A stretch of 54,152 nt of DNA from Pseudomonas sp. ISL-84 (lineage in GTDB: Bacteria > Bacillota > Bacilli > Bacillales > Cytobacillaceae). Below are positions 1 to 14,405 of this stretch, piece after piece. The stretch lies in contig JAGGRA010000069.1 of assembly GCA_018613035.1 (NCBI GenBank), forward strand, positions 1 through 54,152, written 5' to 3'. The position numbers and the translations under genes are program-made. The stretch's first letter is position 1. The number at the start of each line of letters is the position of its first letter. The notes below the pieces were generated by a model that was given only the letters and a program-made list of their open reading frames with translations, made no database searches and had not been told where the DNA came from.

Positions 1-87
1 ACAATTATATGGACTTTATCAAGTGTTTTTAATATCCCACCAAAAACCTACTAATTTTCCTCTCAGATCTCCCCCAATCGCACCTTT

Positions 88-205
88 ATGTACAACTTTT
101 GAAATTTATGAACCAATTTCATTAATTTCTGCATCAATTTTCACTTTTATGAATCAAATTCCCAAATATATGCACCACTTTTAAAATATATGCACCACTC
201 CCCGT
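88..205 (+). repeat. Tandem array of six 20/21-bp units (array 1)
   Basis: Six imperfect direct units share a core like TATATGCACCACTTTT. The core ATG (or CTG) falls at 88, 108, 129, 149, 170 and 190, so the spacing alternates 20, 21, 20, 21, 20. Units drift in sequence but keep their phase. The same unit recurs at 32738-32865. The period is not a multiple of three, so this is not a coding repeat. Function unknown. The rest of positions 1-503 is AT-rich, and I see nothing further in it that I can support. Confidence 0.75.
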
Positions 206-503
206 TCCAACAAGGTTCAAAGAACCAGTAAATTGCGCTCAACTCAAACCTTCCAATTAATTCCTCAACATAACATGTAACTTTAAATTTTACCCAATTA
301 ACCCATTAAAAGGTAACATTATGACTATTATTGTAAATAACCTAATCCGTTCCGATTATTTATTCTGAATATTCGTTTAATTAGACATTTTCTCGTTATC
401 TTCCTGAAATGTCCGTAATTTATTTATAACTTCCCTGTTCTTTTTCTCAGAATCTTCTGTGTTAGCATAGAAACCGTAAAACAAGCTATTAGGAGGTTAT
501 TCG

Positions 504-1229
504 ATGAAAAAGTATTTGTATTATATGCTAGCGGCAATAACCATCTGGAGTGCAGCAGGTGCCAGTGTACAAGCAGAAGAAGTAGTTGTTAATAAGGGAG
601 ATACTCTTTGGTCTATAACGCAAAAACATGAAGTTTCAGTTCAAGATATTAAAAATTGGAATGGCTTATCAACAGATTTAATACACCCAAATGATAAACT
701 TGAAGTTTCGCCTGAAGAATTTTACATAGTGAAATCTGGTGATACCCTTTGGAATATCGCCCACACATACGGTGTTAATGTTAAAAGTCTTAAAGCATGG
801 AATCAATTAAACTCAGACCTTATTAAACCAGGCTTAGAGCTGATTATCTATAAAAATGGAGCAGGCCAGACTAAAGCAGCAGCTCCAGCCAAAACAGTTG
901 TAAAATCGGCCAGCACGGCAAAGCCTGCCGCTGAAAAATCAAAAACACTTACTGTTACAGCAACAGCCTATACAGCAAGCTGTGAAGGATGTATCGGCAT
1001 AACGAAGACAGGTGTAAATTTACTAGAGAACCCGGATGCAAAAGTCATTGCAGTTGATCCAAAGGTTATTCCGCTAGGATCAAAAGTGTATGTAGAAGGC
1101 TACGGATATGCGACTGCCGAGGATATTGGCGGAGGAATTAAAGGAAATGAAATTGACGTGTTCATCCCAACGACAGAAGCAGCTATGCAGTGGGGAAGAA
1201 AAGATGTTAAGATCACGATCCTAAACTAA
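504..1229 (+). CDS. Secreted LysM-LysM-3D cell wall protein (YocH-like)
   Basis: Probable peptidoglycan-active exported protein. Residues 1-24 form a signal peptide ending SVQA before EE. LysM domain 1 spans about residues 27-69 and LysM 2 about 73-116; each has a GDTLW start and would bind peptidoglycan. An Ala/Lys-rich linker (about 120-148) leads to a C-terminal 3D domain (about 150-241) with its acidic residues in AVDPKVIPLGS and AEDIGGGIKGNEID. The 3D fold is related to lytic transglycosylases (MltA), so muramidase-type activity is likely but unproven. An AGGAGG ribosome site lies 7 bases before ATG. In B. subtilis, YocH belongs to the WalRK regulon; I found no convincing WalR box here. 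Monocistronic, with a terminator at 1243. Confidence 0.9.
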   Translation: MKKYLYYMLAAITIWSAAGASVQAEEVVVNKGDTLWSITQKHEVSVQDIKNWNGLSTDLIHPNDKLEVSPEEFYIVKSGDTLWNIAHTYGVNVKSLKAWNQLNSDLIKPGLELIIYKNGAGQTKAAAPAKTVVKSASTAKPAAEKSKTLTVTATAYTASCEGCIGITKTGVNLLENPDAKVIAVDPKVIPLGSKVYVEGYGYATAEDIGGGIKGNEIDVFIPTTEAAMQWGRKDVKITILN

Positions 1230-1242
1230 ATAGCAGTAAAAC

Positions 1243-1274
1243 AAAGAGGCCTCTCTCAAGCGAGGGCCTCTTCG
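1243..1274. terminator. Bidirectional hairpin terminator
   Basis: AGAGGCCTC and GAGGGCCTCT form a stem around a short loop, 14 bases after the LysM/3D gene stop. It also faces the end of the minus-strand small ORF at 1314. Confidence 0.8.
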
Positions 1275-1313
1275 TTAAGTTCATACCAGATCTATTTCCT
1301 GTTAAAATTTCCA

Positions 1314-1550
1314 CTAAGACGTTACAAAACTCTTTTCTGACACCTTGCTAAATGCTTTTAAAAGGTTATGAATACATTTAATCCGAATGGTTTCGTCGAA
1401 CATAAAAACATTCAGGATTTCTTTTTCCAGCATGATAAATATCTTCTTTGTTGCATCTTCCTTCATTGAATTGCTCATATCCATATTAGAAAAATAGTAA
1501 GTTAATTCTTTTTCATAGTATTCCACAGTTCCAAACAAAACAGTCGACAA
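1314..1550 (-). CDS. Small hypothetical protein
   Basis: Family not recognised. About 78 residues, rich in Lys, Glu, Met and Phe, with no signal peptide or membrane segment; probably helical and cytoplasmic. A TTG start is chosen at 1550 because AGGGGGTG lies 6 bases before it. A longer in-frame GTG at 1595 would sit almost at the transcription start predicted from the promoter at 1604-1632, leaving no leader. The promoter and ribosome site in register support a real gene, but the product is an orphan and could be spurious. Confidence 0.5.
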   Translation of the reverse strand: MSTVLFGTVEYYEKELTYYFSNMDMSNSMKEDATKKIFIMLEKEILNVFMFDETIRIKCIHNLLKAFSKVSEKSFVTS

Positions 1551-1603
1551 GGATTTCACCCCCTGGTTTCTTATCACCTTGTCTTTGTAAACCACATGTT
1601 GAT

Positions 1604-1632
1604 ACTATATGACGCAATTCAAGGAGTTTCAA
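1604..1632 (-). promoter_or_regulatory. Sigma-A-type promoter of the small hypothetical gene
   Basis: On the minus strand, TTGAAA (1627-1632) is separated by exactly 17 bases from TATAGT (1604-1609). The start would fall near 1597, giving a leader of about 47 bases to the TTG codon at 1550. Confidence 0.6.
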
Positions 1633-1772
1633 CAAAATCTGACATTTTTAATAGAATAGTTAAATTAGTTAAAAAGCCAGTTTCTTTTTAATATAAATGA
1701 AACATGCCTGTTTCCTTTGAAATTGTTTTTCGTGATACAGTTAAATCAAGAGCTTATATTAGGAGAATACAT

Positions 1773-1958
1773 ATGACTAAAAACAACTGCCCAGTTATTC
1801 AAAAAATTGAAGATCTTGTTAAGAAAAGTAATGAGTTAAAGAGGGAGCTCGACCTGACTCCATTTGAAGATAAAAAGAAATTTATGAGCTTGCTAAAAAA
1901 ACTAATGAGCGTTCATAAAAACCTCGATCAGTTAACTTTATATGATCAAACGAAGTAA
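1773..1958 (+). CDS. Small charged hypothetical protein, 61 aa
   Basis: Family not recognised. The start is ATG at 1773, placed by AGGAG seven bases upstream; an in-frame ATG at 1704 would add 23 residues but has no ribosome site. The product is Lys/Leu/Glu-rich and probably one or two amphipathic helices, with a single Cys near the N-terminus and no signal peptide. The size and composition resemble small helical regulatory proteins such as Spo0E-like phosphatases, but I do not see the SxxxD signature clearly, so no function is assigned. A strong terminator follows at 1978. Confidence 0.55.
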   Translation: MTKNNCPVIQKIEDLVKKSNELKRELDLTPFEDKKKFMSLLKKLMSVHKNLDQLTLYDQTK

Positions 1959-1977
1959 ATAACCATCTCCATAAACA

Positions 1978-2005
1978 AAAGGACAGGCGGGAGCCTGTCC
2001 TTTCT
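1978..2005 (+). terminator. Rho-independent terminator
   Basis: AAAGGACAGGC and GCCTGTCCTTT form an 11-bp stem with a GGGA loop, directly downstream of the 61-residue ORF. Confidence 0.85.
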
Positions 2006-2050
2006 TAATGAACCTTGATATATCCCTGATTTTTCCCCTATCTGGTTATC

Positions 2051-2080
2051 AACCACCCAACCACCAACATATCAACCAGC
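2051..2080 (+). repeat. AACCACC heptamer repeat, copy 1
   Basis: AACCACC at 2051 and at 2059 (8-base period), then AACATATC and AACCA at 2074. The same arrangement occurs three times at 15068-15430 in front of the HTH/coiled-coil gene, in the same orientation. Here it lies between two converging terminators. Confidence 0.65.
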
Positions 2081-2114
2081 ACTTTTCACTCACCCATATA
2101 TCCGTCAGATCGTA

Positions 2115-2148
2115 AAGAAAAGCCGCCCTGCACTGCCGGGCGGCTTCT
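2115..2148 (-). terminator. ftsZ terminator
   Basis: Minus-strand stem AAGCCGCCC / GGGCGGCTT followed by TTCTTT, 11 bases after the ftsZ stop. Confidence 0.85.
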
Positions 2149-2158
2149 TCAAATAGGA

Positions 2159-3316
2159 TTAAAACCGTTTTCTGCGATTTCGTAAAAAGGCAGGCGTATC
2201 AAGTGACTCTTCAGAACGATCTGGCTGCTGTTCATAACCCCGAACGGGCTCTTGACGTTCTCTCACTGGACGGTGGTTGGATTGTTCCTCTGAATATTGA
2301 TATGTATGCACCAATTCTTTCTCCGCTGATGGTTTTGAGATTGGCTTCGCTGGTGTATCATCTTGATTATTAAAACCGGTCGCTATTACTGTTACAATGA
2401 TTTCTTCTTTTAAGTAATCGTTAATGACCGAACCAAAGATCATGTTTACTTCCTCATCTGATGCAGAAGCAACGATATCAGCAGCCTCTTGTACTTCATA
2501 TAGGCTTATATTGGCTCCACCCGTAATGTTCATAATAACACCTCGGGCGCCATTGATGGACGTCTCAAGCAGCGGGCTGGAGATTGCCTTCCTGGCCGCT
2601 TCAGCTGCACGGTCTTCACCAGTGGCGATTCCTATTCCCATTAAAGCAGTTCCTTTATGGGACATAACCGTTTTAACATCAGCAAAATCAAGATTAATCA
2701 AACCAGGGACTGCAATTAAATCGGATATCCCTTGAACACCCTGACGCAGGACATTATCAGCTTCCATGAACGCTTCAAGCATAGGTGTTTTCTTATCGAT
2801 AATTTCTAATAAACGGTCATTCGGAATAATAATTAATGTGTCCACCGCTTTTTTCATGGCTTCGATCCCAGCATCTGCATTTTGAGCACGCTTGCGTCCT
2901 TCAAACTTGAACGGACGGGTGACAACGCCAATCGTTAACGCACCAACTTCGCGTGCGATCCGCGCGATTGCCGGGGCTGCCCCAGTACCCGTACCGCCGC
3001 CCATTCCAGCTGTCACGAATACCATATCAGCACCTTTTAAAACTTCACGAAGCTGGCTTTCGCTTTCCTCAGCCGCTTTTCTTCCTACTTCAGGATTTGC
3101 CCCTGCTCCAAGGCCCCTTGTTAAGGATGCCCCGATTTGCATGGTCACTTCTGCCTTTGATTGATTAAGAGCTTGTCCGTCTGTATTTACAGCGATAAAC
3201 TCTACTCCCTCAACCCCATGTTCAATCATCCGGTTAACTGCGTTATTTCCCCCGCCGCCGACTCCGATGACTTTTATCGTAGCGTATTGGTCTATATTTG
3301 TATCAAACTCTAGCAT
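2159..3316 (-). CDS. ftsZ: Cell division protein FtsZ
   Basis: Tubulin-like GTPase that polymerises into the Z-ring at midcell. 385 residues, close to the family norm. The N-terminus [10 protein letters not shown] is followed by [13 protein letters not shown]; the tubulin signature GGGTGTG is at residues 106-112; the T7 synergy loop NLDFADVK (about 208-215) carries the acidic residues for GTP hydrolysis. A variable Gln/Glu/Arg-rich linker (about 320-370) leads to the C-terminal peptide [13 protein letters not shown] that binds FtsA/SepF. The start is ATG with GGAGGAG 6 bases upstream. Unusually, no ftsA lies next to it and it sits just beyond atpC, so it may be a second or relocated ftsZ. All GTPase motifs are intact. 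Confidence 0.95.
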   Translation of the reverse strand: MLEFDTNIDQYATIKVIGVGGGGNNAVNRMIEHGVEGVEFIAVNTDGQALNQSKAEVTMQIGASLTRGLGAGANPEVGRKAAEESESQLREVLKGADMVFVTAGMGGGTGTGAAPAIARIAREVGALTIGVVTRPFKFEGRKRAQNADAGIEAMKKAVDTLIIIPNDRLLEIIDKKTPMLEAFMEADNVLRQGVQGISDLIAVPGLINLDFADVKTVMSHKGTALMGIGIATGEDRAAEAARKAISSPLLETSINGARGVIMNITGGANISLYEVQEAADIVASASDEEVNMIFGSVINDYLKEEIIVTVIATGFNNQDDTPAKPISKPSAEKELVHTYQYSEEQSNHRPVRERQEPVRGYEQQPDRSEESLDTPAFLRNRRKRF

Positions 3317-3358
3317 TGCGGCTCCTCCTTTTCCTTAATTAAAATACATTACTTTTAA

Positions 3359-3535
3359 GGATCTGTTAAACTTGCCTGTTGATTTCCTGTCCAGCCATTC
3401 GCTATCCTCGAGCGGGCCGTGTGCTTCCTTGGCGCATTTTCCCAAAGGACCTTTAATAAGCTTCTCGAATAAACACCGAATAAGGAAAAATGTGAATGAA
3501 TTTTTGAGGTTGTCGTGCCGTCCACTCCAATCAAC
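3359..3535. repeat. GTTGATT dispersed repeat, copy 1 (long form)
   Basis: Left end GGATCTGTTAAACTTGCC, then GTTGATTTCC at 3378; right end CCACTCCAATCAAC at 3529-3535. It contains the diagnostic internal block AATAAACACCG. It lies between the ftsZ ribosome site and the atp terminator, that is, at the point where the conserved gene order stops. The remainder of the gap to 3692 holds no ORF that I can support. Confidence 0.7.
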
Positions 3536-3692
3536 GTGCTAAATCAACCTATCCCCATTTTAAAAAAGAGAGTAATCTTAATAGGATTCCTCTCTTCTAT
3601 TGTAAAGGCGTATATAAAAGAATTCGAATGTTTTGTGTACTTTTTGGGCAGTTTTTTACAGAAATACCCCTGGTAATTGTTGCCAAAAAATG

Positions 3693-3730
3693 AAACAGCA
3701 CCCCCCAGCTAAAGCCAGGAGGTGCTGTTT
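3693..3730 (-). terminator. atp operon terminator
   Basis: AAACAGCACC and GGTGCTGTTT pair around a CCCAGCTAAAGCCAGG-type inner loop, 8 bases past the atpC stop. Confidence 0.85.
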
Positions 3731-3737
3731 ATGTTTA

Positions 3738-4148
<411 letters not shown>

Positions 4149-4167
4149 TTACCCTCCTGGTCCAGAA

Positions 4168-5634
<1,467 letters not shown>

Positions 5635-5660
5635 TCATCTGCCCTCCCATTTTTTCTTTT

Positions 5661-5842
5661 GTCCAGCTTCAGCGCCTAGCCCCTCGAGGTCATAAGCCAA
5701 TCCCTTTCGGAAGGAAAAAACGCCTTCCTGCAGTGCTTGCCTTATGCTTGTCGGACTTGCACAGGATGTGCTGACGTCAACGTTCGCCACAGGACGTGGC
5801 GGCTTTTAGTTGACGTTCATCTAAATAGGCGCTTCCGCTTTT
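5661..5842. repeat. GTCCAGCT dispersed repeat, copy 1 (between atpG and atpD)
   Basis: Starts GTCCAGCTTCAGCGCCTAG, includes CTCGAGGTCATAAGCCAATCC and CTTATGCTTGTCGGACTTG, and ends AGGCGCTTCCGCTTTTC. An inner inverted repeat (GACGTCAACGTTC near 5771 against GTTGACGTTC near 5809) is specific to this copy. It fills almost the whole atpG-atpD spacer. Confidence 0.75.
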
Positions 5843-5844
5843 CT

Positions 5845-6708
<864 letters not shown>

Positions 6709-6793
6709 TCACCACCCTTTTTCAAAGTTTGTCAGACCCCAAATAGAACTTTAATTACCTTTGAGAATTCTCGTTCTCAGAATTTAGATAACT

Positions 6794-6945
6794 GTCTAGC
6801 TACGAACACCCAGCGACTATTGTACTTCCCTCTTCTCCTTACGATAAGCCAACATCGAATCGCTATCGCTCTTCGTGTTTCCTTTATCTCATACGGAGCG
6901 GTCCAGTCCATACGCCGCTGAACGGGTGTTCTTCGCTTTTCGTTC
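6794..6945. repeat. GTCTAGCT dispersed repeat, copy 2 (between atpA and atpG)
   Basis: A divergent member of the same family: GTCTAGCT start, ATAAGCCAA block and a CTTCGCTTTTCGTTC end. Long-range arms CGAACACCC (near 6803) and GGGTGTTC (near 6923) can pair. It fills the atpA-atpG spacer. Confidence 0.6.
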
Positions 6946-6947
6946 TA

Positions 6948-8471
<1,524 letters not shown>

Positions 8472-8480
8472 CTACGAATC

Positions 8481-9580
<1,100 letters not shown>

Positions 9581-9631
9581 TCATATGCATGAATCCGAAT
9601 TATGATTCCAGGTAAAAAAACATAAAGGAAT

Positions 9632-9664
9632 GGCGAAGGTTCACAGAATGATCTTCGCCATTTT
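9632..9664 (-). promoter_or_regulatory. Intercistronic hairpin between atpE and atpF
   Basis: On the minus strand, AAATGGCGAAG and CTTCGCCATT form a 10-bp stem around a 13-base loop, just after the atpE stop. The following CCTTTATG is a poor U-tract. A partial terminator or an RNA stabiliser/processing site is more likely than a full terminator. Confidence 0.65.
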
Positions 9665-9685
9665 GTACAATTTTTACAGTATTAA

Positions 9686-9937
<252 letters not shown>

Positions 9938-9973
9938 TTAAAATGTTTTGTTCATAAAATGAACAGGTATATA

Positions 9974-10693
<720 letters not shown>

Positions 10694-10708
10694 TCACCTC
10701 TCTTCCCG

Positions 10709-11083
10709 CTATTTACGTAAATGAAAAGATTGAAGAAAATAATCTATCATAATGACAATATAGGATGTCATTAATCCAAATACAACACTGAGCAGATGCA
10801 GCTTTTCAGGGTACTCCAGAGCGATCATGACAGCAAGAACTGCCGTAGCCATTCTGGATACTGTCCCAAGGGAGCGCACCTTCTCGCCTCTCTCGACTGC
10901 CTCTCCAAATTGCAGCGTCTTTCTTGCCATCAGCCACAAATTGAACAGACTTAGGCTTGTACCAAGGATCAAGCCGAGAAAAACAGATTGATAAGGCGTA
11001 AAACCCCAGCCGAGAACGTATACAGACAATAACAGGAATATGTACTTTCGCTGTCTTTGAAAAATTGCTTTGATTTCCGGCAT
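10709..11083 (-). CDS. atpI: ATP synthase accessory protein AtpI
   Basis: Small membrane protein, 124 residues with four hydrophobic segments. AtpI helps c-ring assembly and stability, and with AtpZ has been linked to magnesium or calcium uptake in Bacillus pseudofirmus (family knowledge). It starts five bases after the atpZ stop, with its GGAG inside the last codons of atpZ, so the two are probably coupled. It lies upstream of atpB as in other bacilli. Confidence 0.9.
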   Translation of the reverse strand: MPEIKAIFQRQRKYIFLLLSVYVLGWGFTPYQSVFLGLILGTSLSLFNLWLMARKTLQFGEAVERGEKVRSLGTVSRMATAVLAVMIALEYPEKLHLLSVVFGLMTSYIVIMIDYFLQSFHLRK

Positions 11084-11088
11084 GATGT

Positions 11089-11307
11089 TTATTCTCCTGT
11101 GAAGAAATGTTGGATTAAGCGAAGCATGGCGTAAATCCCAGCGCCCAGTCCAATGAACAAGCCGATTAATAGGAATAACGGCTCGGTTCCTGCCTTGCTG
11201 TCAAGCCACCTTCCGGCGAAAATGCCAATGAGCGTGGAACCAACTAATTGAGAAAGAATGGCGGACATTAAGGCCATCGCCTTAAATGGGTTGCGGTCTT
11301 TTTGACG
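11089..11307 (-). CDS. atpZ: ATP synthase accessory protein AtpZ
   Basis: Two-helix membrane protein of the AtpZ/AtpI family, 72 residues. Hydrophobic segments are about 13-31 and 45-64, with the family pattern GIFAGRWLDSKAGTEPLF between them. The start is ATG at 11307 (MRQKDRNPF), with AGAGAGG upstream; a longer in-frame ORF to 11358 would add 17 residues that do not look like the family. First gene of the atp operon. Confidence 0.88.
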   Translation of the reverse strand, partial: RQKDRNPFKAMALMSAILSQLVGSTLIGIFAGRWLDSKAGTEPLFLLIGLFIGLGAGIYAMLRLIQHFFTGE

Positions 11308-11436
11308 CATAAAAACGCATCCTCTCTTAAGAGAATGGTAAGTGGGTTTTGAGGCCATAATTAATCACATTTACATCATGCAGAAGTGGGAAATATGTCT
11401 GCACAAATATTTTGAAAACCCTATCATCTTTTACCC

Positions 11437-11471
11437 TTTGTAAGCATACAATAGGGCATTGTCAATGTCAA
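11437..11471 (-). promoter_or_regulatory. Tandem overlapping promoters of the atp operon
   Basis: The minus strand reads TTGACATTGACA. The first TTGACA (11466-11471) is 17 bases from TATGCT (11443-11448). The second (11460-11465) is 17 bases from TACAAA (11437-11442). Either would give a leader of about 130 bases before atpZ. Confidence 0.6.
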
Positions 11472-11560
11472 TGCGTTTGGAGTGAAAAAGTTCACAAACA
11501 AAAAGGTAAAAATATGGTATGTTCACATATTTATCACAATTAATTTTTCCCATTCTATTG

Positions 11561-11589
11561 AAAAAGGAGCGAGTTTCTGCTTCGCCCCT
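11561..11589 (-). terminator. Terminator of the subtilase gene
   Basis: The minus-strand stem GGGGCGA / TCGCTCC (one G-U pair) is followed by TTTTTC, about 105 bases beyond the gene stop and before the atp promoter. Confidence 0.6.
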
Positions 11590-11622
11590 GAAAACGCTCT
11601 ATTTTTGCGGTTTTTTTAATGT

Positions 11623-11650
11623 TGACTATGTTAAACTTACCCGTTGATTT
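11623..11650. repeat. Remnant left end of the GTTGATT repeat
   Basis: ATGTTAAACTTACCCGTTGATTT matches the left end of the dispersed family, but neither the body nor a right end follows. Probably a decayed copy. Confidence 0.5.
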
Positions 11651-11694
11651 AGCGAATCACGGTTGGTCTGTGAGCCAATATTGATATACACAGC

Positions 11695-13962
11695 CTATTC
11701 ATTCACTAAATCCCTGCTATGTCCGGAAGGCTCCGGTTCTCCTATCTGTCCATCCGGTCTGATAAAGAGATAAGTCTCAATCCAATCTTCTTTGCCTGCC
11801 TTTTTAGCAAACACTTTGGCCAGATACAAACCGGGCCCAGGAAGTTTGTCAGCAGGTATCTCCTGGAGAAGCTGCCCCTTGCCTACATTCCTTTTCCAGT
11901 CCAGAAATCCCATGAAGCGAAGGCTTTCCGAATCAAACATCGCTATTCCGAATTCCTCTGCTCCGCCCGGCAAATATACTTCATATCTATATGTCTTCTC
12001 TTTGTCCCCTTTTCCAAGTCCAAATCCCATTACCCTTGGATAATTTGGTTCCTCCAGAACATAGAGATAGGGGATTCTCATTTCTTCACTTCCAGCTGAC
12101 ATCACTAAGCTTCCATCATAAATTTTTTTCTTCAATAATGTAGGATCTACCGACATCTTAATTTCAAGCTTCTTTTTCTCGCCTGGCTTCAATTGAAAAG
12201 ATCTTGGCATTTCCCAGTTAATGCCCTGTTCTTTATACGGGATGGAAAATGAATAAGATTTGTTTTTATTACTTATGTTTTCAACCGTTACATAGCTCTT
12301 GTGCTCATGCAGCCTGTCTGCTATTTGGAATTTCCCGAACTGCAGGGAGGCTGGATGGATAACCGTTTCCGTTCGCAATGCTTTCTCCAGCTGAATCCTG
12401 CCGGCTCCCTGCTCGTATGTTCGATACAGTTTTCCCTCATTGTTAACAAGCGGCTTTGCCGTATTCATCAGCGCAGCCTTAATTTTCTCAGGCCCCCAGT
12501 CAGGATGAGCCTGTTTCAGGATAGCGCACGCCCCCGCGACATGGGGAGCGGCCATGCTGGTCCCTTGTAAAGGGAGATATCCTCCCGGAATGGTACTATT
12601 GATTGCTACACCAGGAGCTACTACATCCGGTTTGATTTCCCATGTGGATGTAACAGGTCCCCGTGAGCTAAAATCAGCTAAAATATCCTTTTCTTCTATT
12701 ATATAAGTACGGCCGAGGAGCTTTCTCTTTTCTGTAATCTTTCTGAGTTCTTCCCCTTCTTCCTTGGATAATGCCGCAACAGGGATTGGAACTCCACTAT
12801 CCAGATTGCCAAAGAATCTTCCCTTAGTGTTATTAAAAATAATAATCCCTTCCGCACCAGCTTCCAGTGCATTGACCGCCTTATCCGTAAAAGTCAGTTC
12901 GCCTCTTTCCACTAAAACAATCTTTCCATTAGCACTTTTTAATTCTTCCTTGCGTCCAATTCCCCCATATACAATCTCATAGGAACGGTCGAACTCCCAA
13001 TCCTTTGAACCTTGAAGAAGATCAAGCCTGATCCTTCGCCCGCCAGCGTTAAGAATCGGTACCTTCATCGTCGGAGTTGAAGCGCCGACAGAAATTGCTT
13101 TTGAAGCGGTACCCGGTGAACCAACTGTCCATATATTCGGACCGGAGTTGCCTGAGGAGGTGACTGCCGTAATCCCCTTATCAACTGCCTTATTAAGCGC
13201 AAGGCTGATTGGAAGATCTGGACCGTTTACGTTATTTCCTAAGGAAAGATTTAATACATCCACCTTGTCCTTTATGGCCTGGTCAATAGCCGCAATGACC
13301 TGTTCTGTTGTCCCGCTGCCGCCTGGCCCCAGTGCACGGTAAGCGATAATCGTTGCTTCTGGCGCTACTCCTTGAACTTTTCCATTCGCAGCAATGATGC
13401 CTGCAACATGGGTGCCGTGCAGTGTACCCTGTCCCCCGGCTGCTTTCGTTTCCATCGGATCCTTATCCTGATCAACCAGGTCATGGCCGCCCCCGTAGCT
13501 TCTTCTTAAATCAGGGTGATTATAATCAATGCCCGTATCAATGACGCCAACTTTTACATCCTTGCCTGTCAGGCGCCGGTTATTTTGATCAAAAAACCCT
13601 CGGACGGCTGTGCCTCCAATCAGCTTGATATTATCTCCGGAATGAACAAAATAAGTATTAACCGGGGAGACAGCAGAAACATCTTCTTGATTAAGCAGGC
13701 TAGCCAAAGCAGACTGCTTCCCTTTAACAGAAAAGCCATTTAGCGCCTGTTTATATACATACCTTATTTGCAGATCCGGATGACGCTCGATCAGCCTTTT
13801 TATTTCCAGTTCTTCCTTTTCCTCTTTAAGGACCACAATGGCCACCTTTTCGATATCAGGTGAGTCTTTCGGAAGAGGAGGGTGTGAAAGAGTGCGGCCT
13901 GAAACAGGATTTTGACCTGCTATTGTTAGCATGATTGTAAAAATCACCAAGAATTTTTTCAT
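11695..13962 (-). CDS. Secreted subtilisin-family serine protease with PA domain (Vpr-like)
   Basis: Extracellular S8 peptidase, 755 residues. Signal peptide about 1-23; inhibitor I9-type propeptide about 38-105. The catalytic triad is Asp in VGVIDTGIDYNHPDL, His in HGTHVAGI and Ser in GTSMAAPHVAGA. A protease-associated domain (about 310-405, with GIIIFNNTKG) is inserted before the Ser, as in Vpr/C5a-peptidase relatives. A C-terminal Fn3-like region follows. There is no sortase motif, so it is probably released. ATG is preferred (MKKFLVIF) with GAGGGTG upstream; an in-frame GTG four codons earlier overlaps that site. Vpr-type enzymes scavenge peptides and process lantibiotic precursors; the substrate here is unknown. 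Confidence 0.93.
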   Translation of the reverse strand: MKKFLVIFTIMLTIAGQNPVSGRTLSHPPLPKDSPDIEKVAIVVLKEEKEELEIKRLIERHPDLQIRYVYKQALNGFSVKGKQSALASLLNQEDVSAVSPVNTYFVHSGDNIKLIGGTAVRGFFDQNNRRLTGKDVKVGVIDTGIDYNHPDLRRSYGGGHDLVDQDKDPMETKAAGGQGTLHGTHVAGIIAANGKVQGVAPEATIIAYRALGPGGSGTTEQVIAAIDQAIKDKVDVLNLSLGNNVNGPDLPISLALNKAVDKGITAVTSSGNSGPNIWTVGSPGTASKAISVGASTPTMKVPILNAGGRRIRLDLLQGSKDWEFDRSYEIVYGGIGRKEELKSANGKIVLVERGELTFTDKAVNALEAGAEGIIIFNNTKGRFFGNLDSGVPIPVAALSKEEGEELRKITEKRKLLGRTYIIEEKDILADFSSRGPVTSTWEIKPDVVAPGVAINSTIPGGYLPLQGTSMAAPHVAGACAILKQAHPDWGPEKIKAALMNTAKPLVNNEGKLYRTYEQGAGRIQLEKALRTETVIHPASLQFGKFQIADRLHEHKSYVTVENISNKNKSYSFSIPYKEQGINWEMPRSFQLKPGEKKKLEIKMSVDPTLLKKKIYDGSLVMSAGSEEMRIPYLYVLEEPNYPRVMGFGLGKGDKEKTYRYEVYLPGGAEEFGIAMFDSESLRFMGFLDWKRNVGKGQLLQEIPADKLPGPGLYLAKVFAKKAGKEDWIETYLFIRPDGQIGEPEPSGHSRDLVNE

Positions 13963-14078
13963 AAAAAAGTCCACCCTCTTTTTGTTTTAGGGTGGGCTGA
14001 TTATAGGGTGAGTATGCGTGTTTGTTTTACTTATAAAAATCGCCGCCCATCATGAAGCGCTGCGACTATTCATATGTA

Positions 14079-14318
14079 TTAAAATAACTGGTTCGGTTCT
14101 AGCCTTCCTTTTTGTATCAAACGATCGCGCTTTTTATCTCTCCACATGTCTATTAGCGTTGCAGAAATTAATAATAATGTAAGGACGACGCCTTTGCCTT
14201 CTGCCAGCTTAAATACCAAGGCAATAAGACCTTCTGACATTAAAGTTCCCATTAGTGATCCAAGCAACAAGATGATCCAGAGAATCAAAACTGCCTCTAT
14301 TACTGCCAAAGCTCTCAT
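14079..14318 (-). CDS. Small membrane protein, function unknown
   Basis: 79 residues with two hydrophobic segments (about 5-27 and 44-56) and a basic C-terminal tail (WRDKKRDRLIQKGR). GGGAGG precedes the ATG. Family not recognised. It lies between the HTH/coiled-coil gene and the subtilase on the same strand, 87 bases after the former, and may be cotranscribed with it. Confidence 0.7.
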   Translation of the reverse strand: MRALAVIEAVLILWIILLLGSLMGTLMSEGLIALVFKLAEGKGVVLTLLLISATLIDMWRDKKRDRLIQKGRLEPNQLF

Positions 14319-14405
14319 TTTTTCAACCTCCCGGGTATTTAAATCATTATGCCAATACCCTGTTGCTATCCGTTTAAACGTAAATTTCTAAAAACCTGCC
14401 TGCCT

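Noticed and set aside
1..503. WalR box upstream of the LysM/3D gene
   Set aside because: TGTAAC at 275 and TGTAAA at 333 occur singly, but I found no pair with the required 5-bp spacing.
12301..13743. Plus-strand ORFs within the subtilase gene
   Set aside because: They are antisense shadows of a long, motif-complete coding sequence and lack ribosome sites.
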